DNA from: JAFDZV01 sp966128725
GTDB taxonomy: Bacteria > Bacteroidota > Ignavibacteria > OLB7
DNA: 21,808 bases
Assembly: GCA_966128725.1 (NCBI GenBank)
Contig: CBHYLN010000087.1
Location: forward strand, 1 to 21,808
Reading direction: 5' to 3'
Shown one piece after another: positions 7,363 to 16,100 of the stretch. Position 1 is the stretch's first letter; each line of letters begins with the position of its first letter. The notes below the pieces were generated by a model. It was given only the letters and a program-made list of their open reading frames with translations, was not told where the DNA came from and did not search any database. The position numbers were made by a program, and so were the translations under genes.

Positions 7363-8082
7363 ATGATGAGATTGATCCCATGGGCCGATACGCCACGTAG
7401 ACCTTCCAGCCGGCTGGTGCTGGCATGCCTGATGCCCATTGTGGCATTTGCGCTGGTGTCGTGCCAGAATGAATCCGGCCCGGTAAACTTCGAGATCCCG
7501 TACGGTACGTTCCGGCGGGCCGATACAACAACCGTGGGTGGCACGACCGTGCGGCAGTCGCATACGGTAGTGTTGTCGGTGGAGGATGGAGGCCTGATGC
7601 TGGATACGATATCCACCCTGGTGGGCGGTGCCTGGCGTGTTGATTCGGTTGCGCAAACCATGCTGCATTTCGAACAGCTTGGCGACGGTTATCTACGGAC
7701 GCTGGAGATCGCGCAGCCGGCCAACGATACCACATTGCGCTACTGGTACTTCTTCCGCAGGGACAGCAAGTTGTTCTTCTACGTGGGCGACCGATTGTTG
7801 GGCAGCAACGTTGGGCTGTATGGCGAGTGGCGCAGCGACCCTCGCGACACCGCGCTTCAAGGCCGGAACTACTCGCTGCGATTCACCAACGACAGTGTGC
7901 AGGTGGCGGGAAGATATTCCGACGCTGGCGCCGTGAACGGAACGTTTGCCTACTCCACATCCGGTAGCCTGCTTTCGGTGCCAGCGCTGCCTTCGGTGTT
8001 GGGGCCACGATTCGAGGTGGTGCCGGCCATTGCTCTGTACCTTACCACACCCGCCTCGGGTGGCTATCCGGAGGTTCGGTAG
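7363..8082 (+). CDS. hypothetical lipoprotein
   Basis: 239 residues from ATG 7363. A basic stretch (PRRPSSR) is followed by a hydrophobic segment ending in the lipobox LVSC, so the protein is probably exported, lipidated and anchored in the membrane. An earlier in-frame ATG at 7318, 5 bp after the upstream stop, would give an unusually long acidic n-region and is less likely. The mature part is beta-rich and contains a repeated style of short strands and turns (VRQSHTVVLSVEDGG, LRYWYFFRRDSKLFFYVGDRLLG), suggesting a lipocalin-like or calycin-type beta barrel, but no family was recognised. Second gene of the nucleotidyltransferase-pdxB unit. Confidence 0.7.
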   Translation: MMRLIPWADTPRRPSSRLVLACLMPIVAFALVSCQNESGPVNFEIPYGTFRRADTTTVGGTTVRQSHTVVLSVEDGGLMLDTISTLVGGAWRVDSVAQTMLHFEQLGDGYLRTLEIAQPANDTTLRYWYFFRRDSKLFFYVGDRLLGSNVGLYGEWRSDPRDTALQGRNYSLRFTNDSVQVAGRYSDAGAVNGTFAYSTSGSLLSVPALPSVLGPRFEVVPAIALYLTTPASGGYPEVR

Positions 8083-8087
8083 CTCCA

Positions 8088-8666
8088 ATGGTGCGTGTTG
8101 CCCTGATGTTTGTCCTGGCGTTTGCCGTTGCCGGCTGCGCAGCCGTTCGGGGTGCCTCGGAAACATCGTCTAGCGCGGAGCAGCCCGGTAATGATACAGG
8201 CGATATGCAGGCCGATGAACAGCGCTACGCGCTCGATACGGCGACGCTGCTTTCCGATAGCGATGCCGTGCGCGCGATACGGCAACTGGAGGAGGAGCCG
8301 TTGGGCGCCGCAGCCCCGGGCCTGCGCGACCAGTTGGTGGCCTGGATGGTGGCCTCGCCCGGTCTGCACGCGTTTGATGTGAACACCTCCTCGGTGGACC
8401 GTGTGGGCGTGCTTGCATTTCCGTATCACGACGAGCTGATGCTTCAGTACCTGCTGGGGTGTGCCGCCCATCACGTTGAAACATCCGGCGCCGCAATCGA
8501 TGTTGTTGAGGAACGTGTAGGTGGCATCCAGAGCATGATTGCCGCGTATCGTTCCGTTGTGCGAACGGAGCCACGGCTGCGAGATGCCTGGCTGGACTCG
8601 CTGGATCAGGTACGCCGGCGCGGAGATCTCCGCGATTACGTGCAGCGCAACAGCAAAGGACAGTGA
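8088..8666 (+). CDS. hypothetical lipoprotein, helical
   Basis: 192 residues from ATG 8088, 5 bp after the previous stop, with GGAGG (8070-8074) upstream. The signal is short and classic: MVRV, a hydrophobic core, and lipobox VAGC (Cys17). A Ser/Glu/Asp-rich linker follows, then a mostly helical domain (YALDTATLL, AVRAIRQLEEE, IQSMIAAYRSVV, WLDSLDQVRRR). No known family was recognised. The tight spacing on both sides (5 and 4 bp) indicates co-translation with its lipoprotein neighbour and pdxB. Its expected location is the periplasmic face of the inner or outer membrane. Confidence 0.75.
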   Translation: MVRVALMFVLAFAVAGCAAVRGASETSSSAEQPGNDTGDMQADEQRYALDTATLLSDSDAVRAIRQLEEEPLGAAAPGLRDQLVAWMVASPGLHAFDVNTSSVDRVGVLAFPYHDELMLQYLLGCAAHHVETSGAAIDVVEERVGGIQSMIAAYRSVVRTEPRLRDAWLDSLDQVRRRGDLRDYVQRNSKGQ

Positions 8667-8670
8667 AAGT

Positions 8671-9807
8671 ATGCGGTTGGTAGTCGACGAAAACATTCCC
8701 TGGGCAGCCGATGCCTTCGCGCAGTTCGGTGATGTTGTGCGCATGCCGGGGCGTGCCATTGCCAACCAGGATCTTCTTGCCACGGATGCGCTTATTGTGC
8801 GTTCGGTTACCAACGTCGATCAGGCGTTGCTGCAATCCACGCCCGTACGATTTGTTGGAACCGCCACCATCGGTGTGGACCATGTGGATCAGGCGTTCCT
8901 TGCTGAACGAGGCATTGCGTTTGCCTCGGCGGCCGGCTCAAATGCCCGTTCGGTTGCCGAGTATGTTATCGCCGCATTACTGGAGCTTCGAGCAATTGGC
9001 CTGCTGCCTCGCGACTCACATTCGCTGGGCGTGGTGGGTGTTGGTGATATCGGCGGGCTGGTATCGGCGTATGCCGGGGCACTGGGCCTGGACGTGCACA
9101 ACTACGATCCGCCGCGCGCCGCGGCCGAGCCCGCGTTCCAATCGGTTTCGTTGGAGCAGCTGCTCGCCTGCCGGGCGATTACCCTGCACCTGCCGCTTAC
9201 GCAACACGGCGAACATGCCACACATCAACTGTTCGATCGCCAGATGATTGCCCGCCTGCGTCGTGACGCTGTGTTGGTGAACTCATCGCGTGGTGCGGTT
9301 GTGGATTCCGAAGCGCTGTTAACCGCTCTTGTATCGGATGTGCTGGGGGCGGCCGTTTTGGATGTGTGGGAGGGTGAGCCTGACGTTCCAGATGGATTGA
9401 TTGGGCAATGCGCGATCGCAACACCGCACATCGCCGGGTACGCTACCGACGCCAAGCTCCGCGGGACCACGATGATGGTTGAAGCCGTTGCCGCGTTCCT
9501 CGGCGTGAACTCCCGGTGGAACGCATCCGAAGCGCTGCCGGCCCTTGCTGGAGGGATTCATGTGCCGGCTGTGTTGCACGGGCTGGATGCCGTCGCCTAT
9601 GCTGTGCGGCGTGCCTGCCCTGTACAGCGCGACGATGCCGAGCTTCGTACGGTGCTTGATTGGTCGCCGGAAGATCGGCGCGCGGGCTTCGACCGGCTGC
9701 GCAAGAACTACCCCGTACGCCGTGAGTTCTCGGCGTTTCGTGTCGATGTTTCCGATCCGGTCGCGTCGGAAATGCTTTCGCTGCTGGGTTTCGATGTGGT
9801 CGATTGA
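8671..9807 (+). CDS. pdxB: 4-phosphoerythronate dehydrogenase PdxB
   Basis: 378 residues from ATG 8671, preceded by AAAGGA (8655-8660); the same length as E. coli PdxB. It oxidises 4-phospho-D-erythronate in the DXP-dependent route to pyridoxal 5'-phosphate. The Rossmann motif GVVGVGDIG (120-128) binds NAD. The catalytic triad of D-2-hydroxyacid dehydrogenases is present: R207 in NSSRGAVVD, E236 in DVWEGEP and H253 in ATPHIAGY, each one residue off the E. coli positions 208/237/254. The C-terminal ~80 residues (VAYAVRRACPVQRDDAELR, FSAFRV) match the PdxB dimerisation domain, separating it from SerA or other family members. Last gene of the unit started by the nucleotidyltransferase. No other B6 gene is present nearby. 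Confidence 0.95.
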   Translation: MRLVVDENIPWAADAFAQFGDVVRMPGRAIANQDLLATDALIVRSVTNVDQALLQSTPVRFVGTATIGVDHVDQAFLAERGIAFASAAGSNARSVAEYVIAALLELRAIGLLPRDSHSLGVVGVGDIGGLVSAYAGALGLDVHNYDPPRAAAEPAFQSVSLEQLLACRAITLHLPLTQHGEHATHQLFDRQMIARLRRDAVLVNSSRGAVVDSEALLTALVSDVLGAAVLDVWEGEPDVPDGLIGQCAIATPHIAGYATDAKLRGTTMMVEAVAAFLGVNSRWNASEALPALAGGIHVPAVLHGLDAVAYAVRRACPVQRDDAELRTVLDWSPEDRRAGFDRLRKNYPVRREFSAFRVDVSDPVASEMLSLLGFDVVD

Positions 9808-10013
9808 TCGGCGATAGTGGCCGATGCGGTTCGTTCGATTGTCAGACCATGGCTTTGTTCACCCCTGCAGCACTCGTCCACATTGATGTGGCAGTGCGCA
9901 CATTGGCCGTGGCCATGCACCCAGACAATATTCTCCGGATTGCCGCAGTACACGCAACGTGGTCCGGATAGCGGTTTTTGAAGCTCCATTGGCCCAAATC
10001 TATAGGCCGCCAT
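9708..10013 (-). CDS. small zinc-ribbon protein, antisense overlap with pdxB
   Basis: 101 residues from ATG 10013, chosen for the upstream GGGGACG; starts at 10055 and 9989 are alternatives. The core is a treble CxxC cluster: CVYC (20-23), WVHGHGQCAHC (31-41) and ECCRGE (47-52), similar to short zinc-ribbon hypothetical proteins common in Bacteroidota. It probably binds one zinc; function unknown. The Cys-rich core lies in the gap between genes, but the Ser/Thr-rich C-terminal tail is encoded antisense to the last 100 bp of pdxB, so the tail may be unselected. The preserved, well-spaced cysteines and lack of competing + strand coding in the core support a real gene. Confidence 0.55.
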   Translation of the reverse strand: MAAYRFGPMELQKPLSGPRCVYCGNPENIVWVHGHGQCAHCHINVDECCRGEQSHGLTIERTASATIADQSTTSKPSSESISDATGSETSTRNAENSRRTG

Positions 10014-10156
10014 TCGTCCCCGCAAGAACTTGCCACCGATCTCCGGACGATTCATTACGTAATTCGATTCAACGCTCTGCTAACCTGTGGGTCCTATGTA
10101 CCGTTCGATTATTGAGCAGGTATGATTCGGGTCAACGGGCCCATCAACACCGCTTG

Positions 10157-10188
10157 GGCTGAGTACCCCTGCTTTGGCAGGATCAGCC
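10157..10188 (+). promoter_or_regulatory. hairpin in leader of the downstream lipoprotein gene
   Basis: GGCTGA (10157-10162) pairs with TCAGCC (10183-10188) around an inner CCTGC/GCAGG hairpin with a TTTG-type loop. It sits 33 bp before ATG 10222. No known riboswitch was recognised; it could be an RNA stabiliser or the 3' end of a short attenuator-like element. Confidence 0.35.
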
Positions 10189-10221
10189 GGGATCCATTCA
10201 TGTACTGGGAGAGCAAAGACT

Positions 10222-10947
10222 ATGAGTATCCGTAATGGCGCCATCCTTGGCTTCGCCGCGATCACTGCCGTCGTCATGGCCGCATGTTCGGACTCGCCAA
10301 CCAATAGCGATCAAGCTGCTGTTACCATGCAGGCGGAAATAGCGTCGCCGGTTGTGACCTCGACCGCAACAAAGCAAACCGCGATTGCGGGTGGTGGGGC
10401 AACCGTTGATTCATTGCGTGTTACCCGCGTGCGCATCCTTGTGTCCGAGCTGAAGCTGCATCGCGACAAGGAGGATGATATCAATGGTGATCATAATGTG
10501 AAGGTTGGGCCCATGATGTTGCAGGCTGATGCCAGCGGTGCACGGGTGTTTGCCACGGGAGCAATCCCTCCCGGTTCGTATGACAAGATCAAGTTTGAGT
10601 TTCATCGATTCTCGACCAACGAAGTGGCACAGTATCTGGCCGATTCGGTCTTCGCCGATTTCGTGACCGACCAGCGTTCCACGGTTGTGATCGATGGCAT
10701 AGCCTATGTTGACGGTCGTGCCTGGCCCTTCACATACAAGAGCGACGTAACGGCCAACCTTACGCTCAAGTTCGAGTCCGTTGTGGCGCTGTCGACAAGC
10801 GGAGCCAATACGATCGTGATCGTGGTTGATCCGGCCCTGATCTTCAAGAGCAGCGGTCGTTGCATGGACCCACGCGATTCCGGCAACCACGGCTCGATCG
10901 ACAATTACCTGCGCAATGCGATCAAGGTGATCAAGCGTCTGTCGTAA
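10222..10947 (+). CDS. hypothetical lipoprotein, DUF4382-like
   Basis: 241 residues from ATG 10222, with GGGAGA upstream; an in-frame start at 10174 would add a non-signal extension. The signal peptide ends in lipobox MAAC and is followed by SDSPTN. The mature domain begins SLRVTRVRILVSELKLH and continues with an acidic, possibly Ca-binding DKEDDINGDHN, then GAIPPGSYDKIKFEFHR. The combination of a 'V..VRI.VSEL.LH' strand and 'IPPGSYDKI' is typical of DUF4382-type lipoproteins in Bacteroidota, where the function is unknown. The C-terminus is basic (NAIKVIKRLS). It stands alone, with its own leader hairpin and a strong terminator. Confidence 0.75.
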   Translation: MSIRNGAILGFAAITAVVMAACSDSPTNSDQAAVTMQAEIASPVVTSTATKQTAIAGGGATVDSLRVTRVRILVSELKLHRDKEDDINGDHNVKVGPMMLQADASGARVFATGAIPPGSYDKIKFEFHRFSTNEVAQYLADSVFADFVTDQRSTVVIDGIAYVDGRAWPFTYKSDVTANLTLKFESVVALSTSGANTIVIVVDPALIFKSSGRCMDPRDSGNHGSIDNYLRNAIKVIKRLS

Positions 10948-11000
10948 CAACCACGGGATCGGATACAATCGCCGCCTCGTGCATGCGGTGGTGTCCGTAT

Positions 11001-11038
11001 GCGAAACGCCCCAGCCGGCAATGGCTGGGGCGTTTCGC
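11001..11038. terminator. perfect 16-bp hairpin, shared bidirectional terminator
   Basis: The arms GCGAAACGCCCCAGCC (11001-11016) and GGCTGGGGCGTTTCGC (11023-11038) are fully complementary with a 6-nt loop GGCAAT. It lies between the convergent ends at 10947 (+) and 11102 (-). A short T run (GTTTATAT) follows on the + strand only, so it is clearly placed for + transcripts and may also stop - transcripts. Confidence 0.75.
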
Positions 11039-11101
11039 GTTTATATCATGTTCCGGCCAGGATGCGCATGCCGTACTTCTGCGCGGAATCCTTGCGGGCC
11101 G

Positions 11102-13120
11102 CTATTTGTCGATGCCGGATTGCACTTCGATGCGAACCGTGCGCGAGTAGAACCGCCCTTCAGGTGTGTCGTTCGGGTACAGCGGCGTATCCTCGCCCAG
11201 TGCCTCGGTGGCAACCTGAACGTCCTTCAGCTCGGCGGCTACAGCGCGCGCGCGCGCGGCCGATAGCTTTCGGTTGTATTCGGCGTCGCCTGTTTCGTCG
11301 GCATAGCCGCGTACCATCACACGCGTTGCGGGCGTGATGCGCTCACGAATGCGTGCTACCGAGGCGCGGGCCTCCGGCGTCAGCGTTGCGCTGTTATACG
11401 GGAACAGGATTGCATCGCCCAGCGATGCCGAGTCCCCGATTGATTGCGACTCCGATACCACGCGAGTAACGTTCGCAACCATGTTCTTGCTGCCGGTTGT
11501 AACCTGCGCGCCCGCGTTATCGGTGGCCGAAAGCGAATAGGAGAGCTGTGCCCCCTGAGCGATCTGCTGTAGCTCGGCAATTGTCAACTGGTCGCCGATG
11601 CGTCCGCCATCGATGCGTTGCCCGGTAAGCGTGCGCACGGGGCGGCCGTTCAACTTCAGCGCAATGCCCCAGCTGCGCAGGCCCGCATCGGCTTCGATTG
11701 CCGGCGCGTAGCGGATGCCGGGCGAACTGAACGTTTGCAATACCGTGTCGGCGAGTCGTACCGGTGCAAGCAGCGTTGGCGAGGCAACGATCTCCACTCG
11801 TCTGTTCTCCGCAAGCCCTTCAACGCGCGAGGCATTGGATGGCTGCGCGGGCGTGGCACGTGCCTCAACGCCAATGCGTGAACTGTCGATCTTCCAACGC
11901 TCCACCAGATACGTCCGTATGGCGGCGGCGCGCGCGCGCGCCAGATCCAGCGCGCCCGACGCTTCGCCTTCGTTGGCGGCCGATCCCACAAGCGTGATGC
12001 GCTCGTCTGGGTTTGCTTTCATTCGCGCCGCCAGCACCGGAAGGATGGAGCGATACACCGCAAGAGTGCTATCGGTTGCCGAGGGCTGTGCCACCAGGCG
12101 ATACCGTGCGGGGATATCGGAACGTCCTTCGTCGAAGAACAGATAGGGCAGCAGCGCAACACTGCGAACCAGCACCTGGCTTTCAACGCGAACGTGAAGT
12201 TCCGATGTTTCCTGACGGTCTTCCGTGAGGCCAAAGGCCTGTACCTCGGCCGCGAGCACAGCCGGCGGCGGTGGGGGAGGCGGCGGAGGAGGAGGTGGTG
12301 GTGGGGGCGGCGCTGGCGAAGGAACGCCGAAGTTGTAGCGGACGGCGAATGTGCCACGCGCCGCTGCATCCAGCGCCGTGCCGTGCGATGTAAGGCTGTT
12401 GATGTACGTGGAGAGCGCCAGCTCCGGCCGTAGCTCCAGTGCCGGCGACACGGGCAGCGAATATCCCGCCCCAACCGACAGGCCGAAGCGCAGCCCGCCG
12501 TCGAGATCCCCTTCGCCGAACGTGCGGACACCGGTGCCGTTGGCGAACGTGATGTCCTCCGGCGCCAGAATCTCTTCGGTCAGCGTATATGTACTGCCTG
12601 CCGGGATGTTGATCTTTGGGCCGAGGGTAACGAACAGTGGGAGATCGAACGGGCGCAGCAGAGCGTACGGTTCGATCGTCAATCCGCCAACCTTCATGTT
12701 GAGGTAGTACCGGCTGTCGATCGCAACAAGCGAACCGTCCTCGCGGCGGAAGTCCGTTGTACCGGGGGCAACCTCGTTCATGTTGCCGGAGGATGGCTCG
12801 GTGAGCAGTCGCAGGCCGATGGCCGCATCGCCGATGGCGAACTCACCGAAAAGCCCAACGGCCAGCCCGCCGCCGAATCCCGTGCCCAGCACGCCGCAGT
12901 TGCCATTGCTGAATGTTGGATCGGCCGACAGGTCCACCGTTCCGTAATGCATGTGCTCCGCGTAGCCCGCGATCACGCCGGCGGAGAATCGCGAGCGCCT
13001 GGCCGCCGAATCCGCGGCCTCACCGGCGGCCGGCTGCGCGTGCGCCGGAAGTGCCGCCAGCGTCCCCAGGCAACCGGCGGCCGCCAACATCGCGAACCCT
13101 TTCTGTGCGCGTAGTTTCAT
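11102..13120 (-). CDS. OmpA-family protein with two OmpA-like domains
   Basis: 672 residues from ATG 13120. Signal peptide ~1-28 ends in AHA|Q. Residues ~45-265 are a beta-rich outer-membrane barrel-like region. A long proline run (~270-288) acts as a rigid linker. The first OmpA-like domain (~322-440, LFFDEGRSDIP, RVEGLAENRRVEIV) has a weak peptidoglycan-binding motif. An Ig/FlgD-like insert (~445-560) follows. The second domain (~565-668) is canonical: ILFPYNSATL, GYADETGDAEYNRKLSAARA and YSRTVRIEV, with the Asp and Arg that contact diaminopimelate. Expected role: outer-membrane anchoring to peptidoglycan, possibly a structural partner of the T9SS-exported protein. Its ATG overlaps the TGA of the upstream gene (ATGA, 13120-13117), so translation is probably coupled. 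Confidence 0.9.
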   Translation of the reverse strand: MKLRAQKGFAMLAAAGCLGTLAALPAHAQPAAGEAADSAARRSRFSAGVIAGYAEHMHYGTVDLSADPTFSNGNCGVLGTGFGGGLAVGLFGEFAIGDAAIGLRLLTEPSSGNMNEVAPGTTDFRREDGSLVAIDSRYYLNMKVGGLTIEPYALLRPFDLPLFVTLGPKINIPAGSTYTLTEEILAPEDITFANGTGVRTFGEGDLDGGLRFGLSVGAGYSLPVSPALELRPELALSTYINSLTSHGTALDAAARGTFAVRYNFGVPSPAPPPPPPPPPPPPPPPPAVLAAEVQAFGLTEDRQETSELHVRVESQVLVRSVALLPYLFFDEGRSDIPARYRLVAQPSATDSTLAVYRSILPVLAARMKANPDERITLVGSAANEGEASGALDLARARAAAIRTYLVERWKIDSSRIGVEARATPAQPSNASRVEGLAENRRVEIVASPTLLAPVRLADTVLQTFSSPGIRYAPAIEADAGLRSWGIALKLNGRPVRTLTGQRIDGGRIGDQLTIAELQQIAQGAQLSYSLSATDNAGAQVTTGSKNMVANVTRVVSESQSIGDSASLGDAILFPYNSATLTPEARASVARIRERITPATRVMVRGYADETGDAEYNRKLSAARARAVAAELKDVQVATEALGEDTPLYPNDTPEGRFYSRTVRIEVQSGIDK
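12261..12313 (-). repeat. GGN-rich tract coding for the poly-proline linker
   Basis: On the + strand the stretch is GGC/GGT/GGA/GGG triplets; read on the - strand it encodes ~16 prolines in the OmpA-like protein. Slippage-prone; length may vary. Confidence 0.65.
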
Positions 13121-16100
13121 CGTTCGATCACCATCGTTCGTGTGTCGGCGGCCGAGCCGGCAATGCTCAGGCGGTAGTAATATCGGCCGGGCGGCAGAAG
13201 CCGCGTATCAAACGTTATCGCGCCGTCGCCTTCGGGCAAGTGTTCGTCGAGCAATTGAAGTGTCTCGCGACCCAGTGCATCGTAGATCACCAGCGTCGCG
13301 TCGCCCTCGCTGGGCATGGTGTACGGTATCGTTACCGATGTGGACGCCGGGTTCGGGATGCTCTGCTTCAGGATGCGGCGATTGCTGAACAACAGGCGCA
13401 GGCCCGCGGCGCATTCCTCGTTGAGCTGGAACAACCGGTTGCTGTCGATCTCCGCGTACAGGCATAGCTTCGACGCACCCGAAAGGTGCAGTTCCAGCGG
13501 CGTGCTCATCGAATCACCTCGCAACACCTTCAACTGAAGATTCATCAGGCGCCCTGCCGAGTTGAACGTCCCGCCGGACGCACCCTTGCGGAATTTGAAG
13601 ACCGCGCCATCCCTGGTGATTCGCGTCCTGGCCAGTTCCCAGCCCGGAGCAATGGTGCCGGCTTGATTGACGCCAACCACGTCCAGCATCTTCGGGTTGA
13701 ACTTCGCGAACAGCGTCAGCTCCTCCAGCGGCACGCGGCCGTCCAGAATGGGTTCGTAATCCACCGGATACTCCACGATCTCGCCAAACCCGCCGGTGAC
13801 ATTTGCCGTTGTCATTCGCAGGGCCACCGAGTCGAGCTCCGAGGTAACCACTACCCAGCGTTGCCGGCCATTCTCGCCGCCCTCGTTTGTCACGAACACG
13901 ATGATCGACTCGTGCAGCCCGGCGCCAATCGGCTGGACAACGATATTGAAGTCCGTTGTGCCGCCCGGCGCCACCTTGCGCGGCGTGCCCACATCGTCCG
14001 GGAACGTGATATCACCCGGGGTTTGTCCGCCAACATATGCCACACTCACCAGCAGCGTATCGTTGCCGGTATTGCGTACGGTAAACGGCTCGTCGATCTC
14101 CTTGCAGCTTATCAGGCCATAGTTCAAGGAGTCCGGAGCCGTGAAGATTCCCGAACGCACACGGGCACAGATTTTCAGGCGCGATACACGGTGGCATGGC
14201 TCGACAATTGCCGTAAAGCTCTCGCAATACGTGCCCGTATCCGGCGCGGTGACGATAAAGCCCACGGTGGATGTGCCTTCGGGAAAGGCCTTGTCAACCA
14301 GCGGTTCCGGCGGGGCAAAGATCCCGGTGTTCGACGGGTCGGGAATCAGCGTAAGACGCTGCTCGGCGGCCTCGCGGACATACACATCAAAGCCCACCAG
14401 GTAGTTGCTGCCCATCTTGTAGTCCACGTTGACCGTGGTGTCCAGGAACGAAAACGACACGCAGTTGCGACGCCCGGTAACCGGGATTGCCACACGCGGC
14501 ACCGCGGCGCCCGGTGCGTTGATCACCAGCGAATCCCGCGTGCGTGTGTTGCAGTCCAGATCGCGCGCACGGAACCCGATCGTGAGGGTTGTTGTGTCGC
14601 ACGGGCCAAGCGTAATCGGCAGCGCCGGGGGATTCTCCAGATCGAAATACTTGCCGCTGGTAAACGAAAGCGACGTGATCACCAACGGAGTCTGGCCCGA
14701 ATTGAAGATCACCTGCTTCTCGGTCTGCAGGTCGCCGCACAGGTTCGGGTCGAAGTTGATCGAAAGCCCTGCCCCGATCTTCGGCGCGGTTGGCGCCGAG
14801 AACTTGACGATATAGCCGCCGTAGTAGTCGTTCGAGGGCTTCAGCGATGGGTTCGACAACGGGAAGTCGCCCGACGATGTTCCGCCGAACATGTAGATGG
14901 CGCCAGCGTTATCGGCCGTGACCCCGAACACCGATTGCTCCCACAGCTTGCCGCTGGGCAGCACGGCACCGCCGTAATACGTGGAGTACGTCAGGTTGCG
15001 CAGGTCGGGGCTCAGCGAGGCAATCACACCTTCCACATTGCCCTTGAATTCCTTCTGCAGCGAAACCGCCGAAAGCGGAAAGTCCTTCGACATCGTTGCA
15101 AGCCCAACGGTAATGTCACCGAAGCGATCGAACGTGATCCCGCCCAGCGCATCGTAGCCGCTGCCGCCCAGGTACGTTGCGCCTTCCACTTGATTGGAGC
15201 CCGTATTCAGGCGAAGCAGGAAGCAGTCATAACCGGTGGAGTCCGGCGCGTCGTTGCGTTGGCCAGCCTGGAAGCCGCCTCCGCCGCCCGGCAACGACGT
15301 GCTGCGCGTTGAGCCGGCAACCACCACAGTGCCGGGATCGGCCGCCACCAGCAGGCCCTGGCGTCGGTGCTGATGCTCCAGGCCACCCAGCGACGAATAC
15401 GCCACGCGGCTCGTGAGCAGGCCAACACCCAGGCCACGCCGTCCGGCCGGTCCGTCATCCTGAATGTATGTGCCGTACTCCAGCGTGCCGCTGGCTGGAT
15501 TGATGCGCGCCAGATACAGGTCGTACACCGAAGCGGCAACACCGGTGCGTGTTGTACGGTACGCTCCCGGCGTGGTTGGCAGGTTCGTGGAATTGGTACT
15601 GCCCAGGATGTAGAACGAGCCCGATGGCGTCAGGGCAATGCGCGAAGGAAACTCGCTGCCGGTGCCGCCAAACGTCGCGCCAAATCGCAGCGTGCGGCCG
15701 TCGGAGGAGAGTTCTGCAACAAACGTTTCGAATCCGCGAAGCGAGTCGGCCGAGCCGAACCGATCGCGCGGAACCGTCACCGGGAAGCTGAGGCCGTCGC
15801 CCTGCGAGCCACACCGTGGCGCATAGGTGAGGCCTGTCACGAACACATTCCCCGAGCCATCAAGCGCGATGTCGGTCAGGTAGTCGTTGTCGGCGCCGCC
15901 GAGAAATGTGCCCCATACAATCCTGCCGGTGTTATCGAACCGGGCCAGGTAGCAGTCGTAGTTCGGAAATGCGGGTGGGCCGCAGCGGCTGTTGAAGTTG
16001 TCGGCCGAGCGTGTGCGCTTGTATGCTCCGGACGTGGTAACGGCGGTGTCACGATTCAACGTCATCGCCATCACGGCCTGCCCGCCCGCGGTGACCTCGA

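Noticed and set aside
13486..15312. 608-codon open frame on the + strand inside the T9SS protein gene
   Set aside because: Arg/His-rich translation without domain motifs; antisense to a gene with signal peptide, repeats and sorting domain.
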